Notes under the pieces: generated by a model
The model's input: only the letters and a program-made list of their open reading frames with translations
Told to the model about the DNA's origin: nothing
Database searches by the model: none
Assembly (NCBI RefSeq): GCF_026226615.1
Contig: NZ_JAJAPB010000004.1
Coordinates: forward strand, 1-64,000
Direction: 5' to 3'
Length of the DNA: 64,000 nt
From: Geovibrio ferrireducens
Lineage (GTDB): Bacteria; Chrysiogenota; Deferribacteres; Deferribacterales; Geovibrionaceae
Made by a program: the position numbers and the translations under genes
Shown: one piece after another, positions 19,091 to 26,433 of the stretch
Layout: every line of letters begins with the position of its first letter
Numbering within the stretch: position 1 is the first letter of the stretch

Positions 19091-19886
19091 CGGCTTCCTC
19101 CCCAAGATAGGCTTTGATAACTTCGGGATTATTCTTTATCTCGACCGGGTTTCCCGTGGCAATTCTCTGCCCGTGATCCATGACATATATCCTGTCGGAA
19201 AGGTTCATTACAAGCTTCATGTCATGCTCGATAAGCAGGATGGATATTTTATCCTTGTCCCTGATCTCCCTGATGAGGCCTGTCAGTTCCTCGGTTTCCT
19301 GCGGGTTCATACCTGCCGCAGGTTCATCAAGGAGCAGCAGAACAGGCTCAGTGGCAAGGGCGCGGGCGATTTCAAGTCTGCGCTGCGCACCGTAGGGGAG
19401 GTTGCTTGCCATTTCATTCGCAAGGCTTGTGAGGCCGATTTTTTCCAGAATACCGTAGCTTACCGCTGCTGCGTCCCTCTCCTCTTTTCTGGTGCGGGGA
19501 TCACGCAGGAGCGCACCGATGACCTTTGCCTTCGTGCGGCAGTGGCGGCCTATCATAACGTTCTCAAGAACGGTCATGTTCGGGAAAAGCCTGATGTTCT
19601 GGAAAGTTCTTGCAAGTCCGAGTTCCGTGACCTGATTTGGCTTCTTTCCGTTAACCCTTTTTTCGCCGAATTTGGTATGGACAACTATATCCCCGTCCGT
19701 GGGAGTGTAAATTCCTGTTATGCAGTTGAAGAAGGTGGTTTTTCCGGCTCCGTTGGGGCCTATGAGAGCCACAATCTCACCGTTCTGTATTTCCATATCG
19801 ACATGGTCAACGGCTCTCAGACCGCCGAAATCCATGGTAAGCCCCTTCACCTCAAGAACGGGAAGGCTTGTGTCATTTTGCTTCAT
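19083..19886 (-). CDS. livG: Branched-chain amino acid ABC transporter ATPase LivG
   Basis: Second ATP-binding subunit of the importer, 267 aa. Walker A GPNGAGKTT, the LivG-type signature region LPYGAQRRLEIARALA and Walker B LLLLDEPAAGMNPQE are visible. The start overlaps the end of livM by 14 bases. The PYGAQRRLEIARAL form of the signature and the AGMNP sequence distinguish it from livF. Confidence 0.96.
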   Translation of the reverse strand: MKQNDTSLPVLEVKGLTMDFGGLRAVDHVDMEIQNGEIVALIGPNGAGKTTFFNCITGIYTPTDGDIVVHTKFGEKRVNGKKPNQVTELGLARTFQNIRLFPNMTVLENVMIGRHCRTKAKVIGALLRDPRTRKEERDAAAVSYGILEKIGLTSLANEMASNLPYGAQRRLEIARALATEPVLLLLDEPAAGMNPQETEELTGLIREIRDKDKISILLIEHDMKLVMNLSDRIYVMDHGQRIATGNPVEIKNNPEVIKAYLGEEADA

Positions 19887-21102
19887 TTGCTTTCCCCTCC
19901 CCGAAATTCATTTTGTCGAATAAGTATTTTCGCCGCACATTGCTTATGAGCCCCTGCGGTCTGAAAACCATCATAAGAACCATGGAGCCGCCGAAAATAA
20001 GCATGCGGAGCTCGGAGAACGCCCTGAGATATTCGGGGAGAAGTATGAGGATCAGAGCGGCGAGAATAACGCCCAGGATCGACCCCATACCGCCGAGAAC
20101 AACTATGGCGAGTATGATCGCTGATTCAAGGAAGGTGAAGCTCGCCGGGTTAACAAAGGTGGTTTTCGCGGCGAATACAACACCCATGAAGCCCGCCCAT
20201 GTCGCACCCAGTGCGAATGCGGTGAGTTTTGTCCTTGTTTTGTCTATGCCCATTGCCTGACATGCTATTTCATCCTCGCGCAGGGCAAGCCATGCTCTGC
20301 CTATGCGGGAGTTCTGCAGCCTGCTGACACAGAAGATTGTAATCACAGCAAGCACAAGCACAAGATAGTAAAGCGCTGTCATGGACTGGAAGAGATTAAG
20401 TTTCAGCCCGAAAAACGCAGGTCTGTCTATTCCTGCTATACCGCTGGGGCCGAAAGAGAACGCGTTCCAGTTTTCAAGCACCAGACGGATAATCTCACCG
20501 AAACCGAGGGTAACAATGGCAAGGTAGTCGCCCCTGAGCCTGAGCACAGGAAAGCCGAGAATTATCCCGAACATCATGGCAAGGGCTCCGCCTATGGGCA
20601 GAACAGCCCAGAAACCGAGGCCGAAGTGGTGGTTCAGCAGAGCGTAGCTGTAAGCGCCGACTGCGTAAAACGCCACATAGCCGAGGTCGAGAAGACCCGC
20701 AAGCCCCACAACTATGTTGAGGCCGAGGCCGAGAACAATATACATCAGCGCGGTGGTCATAATATTAACCTGATATGCGTTTGACATATGCGGAAAAGCA
20801 AATGTGAAGGCAACAGCTATGGCTATCAGGGTGTACAGAACTTTCTTGTTGTCAACAATGGTGTTCTGGAGGCCGTTTTTAAGCCTTTCCCTTATGTTTC
20901 TATCGCTGATATGGGTCTTTTTGTAGTGAAGCCAGCGCCAAAGCATAGAGCCGAAGAAAGCCCCCACAGCAACATAAAGCAGGTTGTTCCAGCGCCATGT
21001 TATAGTGTTGTGGACAGTGTTAACCTTTATAACCAGTATGGGGAATGTAAGAAACATAAACCATACTGCCGCGATTAATGATTTTTTAAGCTCATTCAGC
21101 AT
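19873..21102 (-). CDS. livM: Branched-chain amino acid ABC transporter permease LivM
   Basis: Inner-membrane permease, 409 aa. After an N-terminal extension with two membrane segments (about 1-60) comes the LivM core with GLNIVVGLAGLLDLGYVAFYAVGAY and the cytoplasmic coupling region GRAWLALREDEIACQAMGID. The order livJ-livH-livM-livG-livF is conserved. The N-terminal extension is like that of other LivM proteins. Confidence 0.95.
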   Translation of the reverse strand: MLNELKKSLIAAVWFMFLTFPILVIKVNTVHNTITWRWNNLLYVAVGAFFGSMLWRWLHYKKTHISDRNIRERLKNGLQNTIVDNKKVLYTLIAIAVAFTFAFPHMSNAYQVNIMTTALMYIVLGLGLNIVVGLAGLLDLGYVAFYAVGAYSYALLNHHFGLGFWAVLPIGGALAMMFGIILGFPVLRLRGDYLAIVTLGFGEIIRLVLENWNAFSFGPSGIAGIDRPAFFGLKLNLFQSMTALYYLVLVLAVITIFCVSRLQNSRIGRAWLALREDEIACQAMGIDKTRTKLTAFALGATWAGFMGVVFAAKTTFVNPASFTFLESAIILAIVVLGGMGSILGVILAALILILLPEYLRAFSELRMLIFGGSMVLMMVFRPQGLISNVRRKYLFDKMNFGEGKANEAK

Positions 21103-21103
21103 G

Positions 21104-22006
21104 CTACACCTTCTGAGCCGTGGATTTGCCGAGTATGCCCGCCGGTCTGAAAATAAGGATCAGTACAAGCAGGGCAAAGGCGAAAACATCTTCATAGTCG
21201 CTGGACACATAACCGGTGGCGAAACTTTCCGTCCAGCCGAGGATAAGTGCGCCCAAAACCGCTCCGGGGATACTTCCTATGCCGCCGAGAACCGCCGCAG
21301 TAAAGGCTTTGATACCCGCAATGAAGCCGATGTAGAAATTGATCTGCCCTATGTGGGAGGCAATAAGAATGCCGCCGAAGGCCGCCAGAGCGGAACCGAT
21401 GATGAACGTCATGGAGATGACCTTGTCAACATCTATCCCGACAAGAAGCGCCATTTTCTTATCCTGAGCCGTGGCTCTCATTGCTTTGCCCATTCTGGTG
21501 AACTTTATGAAGAGAGTCAGCAGAACCATTATCACCGCACTGCTGAGGATGATAACAAGCTCCGCGGAACTCATTATATGCGATACAGGTTTGATAAACT
21601 CAAATTCCGGTATAAGCGCCGGAAAGGGAAGGAAGTCTGATGTCTGTGCAAGAAGTACATAGTTCTGGAGGAATATAGACATTCCTATCGCGCTGATGAG
21701 AGGAGAAAGCCTCGGTGCGTTTCTCAGAGGTCTGTAAGCGATCTTTTCCATAGTGAAACCATAGGCGGATGAGTAAACCACCGCCGCTATTCCCGCCAGA
21801 ATGAGTATGCTGAGGCCGCTGAAGCCTAAAATAGCAAGCACACTGGCGACAATAAGTGCCGTAAACGCGCCTATCATATAAATTTCCCCGTGGGCAAAGT
21901 TTATAAGCTGAATGATGCCGTAAACCATGGTGTAGCCCAAAGCGATAAGCGCGTAGATGCTGCCTCTTGTGAGGCCGCTTAAAAATAGCTGAAGAAAATA
22001 ATCCAT
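21104..22006 (-). CDS. livH: Branched-chain amino acid ABC transporter permease LivH
   Basis: Inner-membrane permease, 300 aa, with several hydrophobic segments and the family motifs GLTRGSIYALIALGYTMVYGI at the start and GRAMRATAQDKKMALLVGIDVDKV-type coupling region (here MGKAMRATAQDK). It ends one base before livM. Confidence 0.96.
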   Translation of the reverse strand: MDYFLQLFLSGLTRGSIYALIALGYTMVYGIIQLINFAHGEIYMIGAFTALIVASVLAILGFSGLSILILAGIAAVVYSSAYGFTMEKIAYRPLRNAPRLSPLISAIGMSIFLQNYVLLAQTSDFLPFPALIPEFEFIKPVSHIMSSAELVIILSSAVIMVLLTLFIKFTRMGKAMRATAQDKKMALLVGIDVDKVISMTFIIGSALAAFGGILIASHIGQINFYIGFIAGIKAFTAAVLGGIGSIPGAVLGALILGWTESFATGYVSSDYEDVFAFALLVLILIFRPAGILGKSTAQKV

Positions 22007-22047
22007 TATCCGTGACTGCTCCTGTTATTTGCCCTGAAATGGAATGA

Positions 22048-22068
22048 GGGTGCCGAAAGAAGGCACCC
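22048..22068. promoter_or_regulatory. Stem-loop between livJ and livH
   Basis: GGGTGCC (22048-22054) and GGCACCC (22062-22068) pair with a 7-base loop. No T-run follows on the minus strand. Hairpins between a binding-protein gene and its permease often stabilise the first message, giving excess binding protein; that role here is inference. Confidence 0.55.
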
Positions 22069-22091
22069 CCGGAATTTGTATTTTGGAAATG

Positions 22092-23282
22092 TTATTTAAG
22101 TTCGATGTAAGCGCCGTTCTGAACCTGATACATGGAGAAACCAACGCCGATAGCGTCGCCTCTTTCATCAAAGCTGATGCTTCCGAGGGGAGTTTCAACA
22201 TATTCAGTTCTGAGAGCTTTGCTCACAGCTTCATAATCTGTGGAGTCTGCTTTGTCGATGGCGTTAAGGATAGCCATTGCTGCAGAGTAGCCGTTGATGA
22301 AGAATGCGCCGGGATCAGCCTGGAAAGCGGCTTTGTGCTCTTCAACAGCTTTTATATTGAGGGGGTTTGTAGACGTGTCTTTAGGACCTGTGGCATAAAC
22401 GCCTTCTGCAAATTCGCCCGCAACTTTTATGAATGTGTCATCTTTCACGCCGTCATCAGAAATGAAGGGGATGTTGATCTGTTTTTTGCGCATCTGAGTA
22501 ACGATTTTGGAAGCTTCGGGATGGTATCCGCCGAAGATAACCGCTTCAGCGCCTGAACGTGCAATTTTCTGAACAACTGCGGAGTAGTCAACCGCACCGG
22601 GAGTAACACCTTCGTAAAGAACAACTTTAACACCTTCAACAGATGAGTTGTCAAGGAAGGATTTTGCAAATTCGGCAAGGCCTTTGCCGTAGTCGCCTTT
22701 ATCGTGAAGAACTGCGAATTTTTTAACATTAAGAGTGTTGAGAGCAAAGTCAACTTCGAGTCTTGCCTGAGAATCGTCAGGAGCGATTGTGCGGAGGAAG
22801 TTGGGGTATTCGCCGCTCTGAGTGAGTGCGGGGTTTGTAGCAGAGGGAGATATAACAAGGATGTTAGCATCTTTGTATATGCCGAGAGCAGCTTTGGTAG
22901 CGCCTGAGCATATGTGACCGATAACTGCTACGACTTTGTCAGAAACAAGTTTGCTTGCTGTGTTTGTGGCAACTTCAGGCTTGCAAACGTCATCTTCGAT
23001 GTAAAGTTCAACCTGTCTTCCGTCGATACCGCCGTTTTTGTTGACTTCATCAACATAAAGCTTAACAGCGTTGACAGTGGGAAGACCATAGGACGCGAGG
23101 TCACCGGAATGTGCGCCGGCAACACCAATTCTGATCGGTTCTGTTGAAGCAGCGGGAGCCGCAGCCTCAGTTGCATTTTCTGCGGGAGCTTCCGCCGTTT
23201 TTTCTTCAGCTTTCTGGCTGCAAGCAGTCATAAGGAAGACAGCAGAGACCATGACAAGCAGGAACGTAAGGAACTTCTTCAT
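22092..23282 (-). CDS. Branched-chain amino acid binding lipoprotein (LivJ-type)
   Basis: Periplasmic solute-binding protein of the type I fold, 396 aa, presenting leucine/isoleucine/valine or related substrates to LivHMGF. A lipoprotein signal ends LMTAC (Cys near residue 21), followed by an alanine/glutamate-rich linker and the binding domain beginning IRIGVAGAHSGDLASYG. The conserved AVIGHICSGAT segment is visible. It is first in the operon and has a recognisable promoter at 23360-23388. The real ligand cannot be read from sequence. Confidence 0.93.
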   Translation of the reverse strand: MKKFLTFLLVMVSAVFLMTACSQKAEEKTAEAPAENATEAAAPAASTEPIRIGVAGAHSGDLASYGLPTVNAVKLYVDEVNKNGGIDGRQVELYIEDDVCKPEVATNTASKLVSDKVVAVIGHICSGATKAALGIYKDANILVISPSATNPALTQSGEYPNFLRTIAPDDSQARLEVDFALNTLNVKKFAVLHDKGDYGKGLAEFAKSFLDNSSVEGVKVVLYEGVTPGAVDYSAVVQKIARSGAEAVIFGGYHPEASKIVTQMRKKQINIPFISDDGVKDDTFIKVAGEFAEGVYATGPKDTSTNPLNIKAVEEHKAAFQADPGAFFINGYSAAMAILNAIDKADSTDYEAVSKALRTEYVETPLGSISFDERGDAIGVGFSMYQVQNGAYIELK

Positions 23283-23359
23283 AAACCCTCTCCGTGTAAA
23301 AAATTTTCTTGTTCATTTATCCGGAAAAACAGCGCAGGCCGATTCCCGAATAAATGTAA

Positions 23360-23388
23360 ATACTAACTAAGGACTAGGTCTTAGTCAA
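23360..23388 (-). promoter_or_regulatory. Promoter of the liv operon with overlapping palindrome
   Basis: On the minus strand TTGACT (23383-23388) and TAGTAT (23360-23365) are separated by 17 bases. The whole spacer lies within a 20-base dyad (23366-23385) with arms ACTAAG/CTTAGT and a central CTAG. A repressor bound there would block the promoter. The rest of the 23283-23619 gap holds an imperfect hairpin (23563-23587) that may end the upstream gene's message, and no gene. Confidence 0.65.
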
Positions 23389-23619
23389 GATAAAAGGAAA
23401 TCATCGGTTAACAGCGATCATGAGACTAAATAAAGTTAAATACCACTAAACATTAAGGGGTTTTAAGAGGATAATTCATTGTCGAAAACCTTACAAAAGT
23501 TAACATAGGCAAAAAGAGGATTTCAGGCAAGGTTTTTGTGCGCAAAAAACTGAAAGACGAAAGAGGCAGAGCAGGAAATGCTCCGCCTGAAATATAAAAA
23601 CACCAAGAATGCTAGTAAG

Positions 23620-24630
23620 TTAATAGACGGCTACCTTGCTGAGGCGTACAATATCCCCTTTCATTATCTCCATGCCGGAATTAATGAGATACATTGTGGA
23701 ATATCTGCCGTTTACAATAATAAGCTGCCCCTCGCCCACTGGCTCGGTCTTAACCACCCCGTTCTCCTCAAGCCTGCGGAATATGCGGAATTTATCCCCT
23801 TCCTTAACAGGCTGGGGATGACCGATATTCACAATCACGGAGTACCCCTGAGCCGAAAATCTATGGTTTTCAGCCAGATAGACCACCTCACCGGCTATGT
23901 CTGAGTTAACGCTTCTGAAGCCCTTGGGCTTTTTCACGGAGATTTCTTCGCTTTTGGCAGCTTTGTAGCCTGCGCTTATGGAACTGAATGACTTGTATAT
24001 TTCCGCTCTGGAGGTTTCATCCCCGGCTTTTACAACTCTGGCGTAGCCCACGCAGGAATATATTGCTCTGTTCTTTTCCACCCGGCTGCGCTGTTCGTAA
24101 AGAACAACCGTATCGCCTGCGGAAAGGCCTTTTGCAGTGCCCGCATCAATCGTTATGAAATCACCGGTGGAAACCATTTCCCTGTTCTGCTCGGTGGAGA
24201 TTACACTGAACTCAGGCTCCTCATCCAGAGCGGAGTCAAAACCGTTGAGCTTGTCATGGCTGAAACTGTTGAAACTGTCGGCTGTTTCAATACCGGAAGC
24301 AGGATGTTTTTCCGCTGCCGCATCCCTGCCGGCTTCGATTCTGAACATGCCGCCGTTGCCCATGCGGATCGACTCTCCGCCGTCAGGCAGACCGGGAATG
24401 AAAAGCTTTTCTCTGGGGTATATCAGATCAGGGTCGTTTATAAAAACATTGCCCTTCCAGATGATGGGCCATTTCCAGTTGTCGCCGTAATACTTCTGGG
24501 AAATGTCCCAAAGGGTGTCCCCTTTTTTCACTTCATGCGTGTTTTCCGCTCCGGCCGGTAAAACCGTCAGCAGCAGAGCGGAAAGGATTATACCCCCGGT
24601 ACGTTTCAAGCTATTCCCCCATAGAGGCAA
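23620..24630 (-). CDS. LysM-domain exported protein
   Basis: A 336-aa protein with a signal peptide (about 1-28, ending AGA) and an N-terminal LysM domain (HEVKKGDTLWDISQKYYGDNWKWPIIWKGN, about 32-62) that binds peptidoglycan. The remaining 250 residues form a beta-rich region without a motif I recognise, containing IDAGTAKGLSAGDTVVLYEQ and similar stretches like those in other long LysM proteins. It overlaps the CpoB-like gene by 20 bases and probably works at the cell wall with it. Confidence 0.85.
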   Translation of the reverse strand: MPLWGNSLKRTGGIILSALLLTVLPAGAENTHEVKKGDTLWDISQKYYGDNWKWPIIWKGNVFINDPDLIYPREKLFIPGLPDGGESIRMGNGGMFRIEAGRDAAAEKHPASGIETADSFNSFSHDKLNGFDSALDEEPEFSVISTEQNREMVSTGDFITIDAGTAKGLSAGDTVVLYEQRSRVEKNRAIYSCVGYARVVKAGDETSRAEIYKSFSSISAGYKAAKSEEISVKKPKGFRSVNSDIAGEVVYLAENHRFSAQGYSVIVNIGHPQPVKEGDKFRIFRRLEENGVVKTEPVGEGQLIIVNGRYSTMYLINSGMEIMKGDIVRLSKVAVY

Positions 24631-25354
24631 GTTTCTTTTTAGCCAGATTATATGCGCGTGTGCCCGGATGCTCGTTCACTATCTTCTTTAATGTAACCAC
24701 AGATTCCGCTCTTTTGCCTATGTTTCCGTAGGAGTATGCCATTTTAAGGAGACCGTCGGAAACCTTGTTTCCATCGGGATAATCCGTAACAAGCTTATGG
24801 AAAAGCTTAATCGCCCCTTCGTAGTCTTTCAGGGCATACTGTATTTCACCCAGCCAGTAAACTGCGTTGTCCGAGAGTTCATCAGCGGGATATTTCGCAA
24901 GAAACTCATTGAACTTAGCCTGACTTTCCGGATATTTGCCGTTTTTGTACAGTTCATAGGCATAGCTGTAAAGGCTGCTTTTGTCGGCAAAGGCATCTTC
25001 TATTATTATAAGATTCCCCTCTCCCTGTGCGCCCGGCTCTGAAATCTCTGTCATTCCGGCAGCGGCGGGGGCGGGTGCTTTCTGTTTATCTTTAAGGAGT
25101 GTGACCTCGCTGCCTAAAAAGCTCAGTTCAGAGCGTATTTCAGCCAGCGCGTTCGAATTGGCGTTGATGCTCCCTTTGTTGGCTTCGGTTTTACGATCCA
25201 CATCCTCTATGGAAATCTTCATTTCAGCCATTTCCGACTGCATGCTGACCATTTCGTCTTTTATATTGTTTATACTCTGTTTAATAACCTGAGTTTCGTC
25301 CGAGCATGCGAATGCAAGAAAAGAGAGCGTAATTACCGCCATTGTTTTTTTCAT
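24611..25354 (-). CDS. CpoB/YbgF-like TPR lipoprotein
   Basis: A 247-aa envelope protein: lipoprotein-like signal (FLAFAC, Cys near 17), a coiled coil (about 20-90), a short linker and three TPR repeats (about 125-245, beginning SLYSYAYELYKNGKYPESQAKFNEFL). This is the layout of CpoB (YbgF), which links the Tol system to cell-wall synthesis. E. coli CpoB is periplasmic, not lipidated, so the cysteine is a difference. The tol-pal genes themselves are not in the window. Confidence 0.82.
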   Translation of the reverse strand: MKKTMAVITLSFLAFACSDETQVIKQSINNIKDEMVSMQSEMAEMKISIEDVDRKTEANKGSINANSNALAEIRSELSFLGSEVTLLKDKQKAPAPAAAGMTEISEPGAQGEGNLIIIEDAFADKSSLYSYAYELYKNGKYPESQAKFNEFLAKYPADELSDNAVYWLGEIQYALKDYEGAIKLFHKLVTDYPDGNKVSDGLLKMAYSYGNIGKRAESVVTLKKIVNEHPGTRAYNLAKKKLASMGE

Positions 25355-25368
25355 CGTTTCAAGACTCC

Positions 25369-26256
25369 TTATAACACGTATTCATCAATGCTGTTTATGA
25401 GTATGTCCGTATCGGGCTTGCCCACAAACATGTTAGCTCCTATGCTGAGCACCTTCCTTTCGTTCTCCTCGCTGGCGAGTGAGGAGAAAACCAGAATGGG
25501 AAGCTTTGCCAGTTCCGGTTTGCCGCGGAGGGTGCGCACAACAAACGCTCCGTCTGCCACGGGCATTTCAAGGTCGGTTATGATTATGTCCGGCGTTTCA
25601 ATGGCTGTGGCTGCCAGAAGGAGCTTGCCGTTTTCGAAAGCCTTAACCCTGTAACCTGCGTTCTCCAGGTTAATGGCAAGAAAGCGCCTGATCACAGTCG
25701 AGTCCTCGGCAAGATAAACCAGCTTCTTGCTGCGGGCTGCGCTTCTTGAATAATCTATCACCATTTCCTTGAGGGCTGTGGCGGGATTAAGTTCTGAAAC
25801 AATCTTCTCAAAGTCGAGAAGCTGTATAAGGTTTCCGCCTATGTCCACAACGCCGAGAACTGTCTCCGCAAGACTGAAATCGGTTATCGCTGAATAATCT
25901 TTAATATCGGCCCAGGTAATTCTGTGGATTCTCACCACCTCATCAACCAGAAAGCCGTTGTACTGGTGGTTGAAAAAAGTGACGATAATTTTTTTCGCAG
26001 CATAATCCTGCTCAAATTTAAGATCAAGCCAGCTCCCCAGATCTATAAGGGGCACAAGTTTCTGCCTTATGTTGGCTGTTCCGATAACCGCGGGGTGAGC
26101 GTCAGGAACCTTGACAATTTCAGGAAACCTGATAACCTCCCGCACTTTGGCAACGTTAATGCCGAAATGATGCTCCTTTTCGGCGCGGACAATAAACTCG
26201 ACGATTTCAAATTCGTTTGTTCCTGTCTCAAGCAGGATACCGTGATCAAGGGCCAT
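25369..26256 (-). CDS. cheV: Chemotaxis protein CheV (CheW-receiver fusion)
   Basis: A 295-aa coupling protein: CheW domain (about 15-155, with FGINVAKVREVIRFPEI) followed by a receiver domain (about 178-295). The phosphoacceptor is Asp 228 in IIITDLEMPVADG and the conserved lysine lies in VGKPD. CheV couples chemoreceptors to CheA and tunes adaptation. It has a good GGAGG-type ribosome site and is divergent from the TPR gene at 26434. The main chemotaxis operon is not in the window. Confidence 0.95.
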   Translation of the reverse strand: MALDHGILLETGTNEFEIVEFIVRAEKEHHFGINVAKVREVIRFPEIVKVPDAHPAVIGTANIRQKLVPLIDLGSWLDLKFEQDYAAKKIIVTFFNHQYNGFLVDEVVRIHRITWADIKDYSAITDFSLAETVLGVVDIGGNLIQLLDFEKIVSELNPATALKEMVIDYSRSAARSKKLVYLAEDSTVIRRFLAINLENAGYRVKAFENGKLLLAATAIETPDIIITDLEMPVADGAFVVRTLRGKPELAKLPILVFSSLASEENERKVLSIGANMFVGKPDTDILINSIDEYVL

Positions 26257-26397
26257 ATTTCCTCCGGTTATCTAAAAACTAACACGCTTTGCAACGCACT
26301 TCAAGAGATATTACCTTTGTTAACAGGTGTATGACCTTATAAGAAAAAATTCACAGCCCTCCGCCCCCTAAAAGACGTATAGCGTTCCAAAATCGCA

Positions 26398-26426
26398 TTG
26401 ATATTAGTTTCATGTTAGTCTAAAAG
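26398..26426 (+). promoter_or_regulatory. Candidate promoter for the TPR-flrBC operon
   Basis: TTGATA (26398-26403) and TAAAAG (26421-26426) are separated by 17 bases. The expected start is at or one base before the ATG at 26434, and no ribosome binding site precedes that ATG, so the message may be leaderless. The -10 match is poor. Confidence 0.4.
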
Positions 26427-26433
26427 TATTGTA

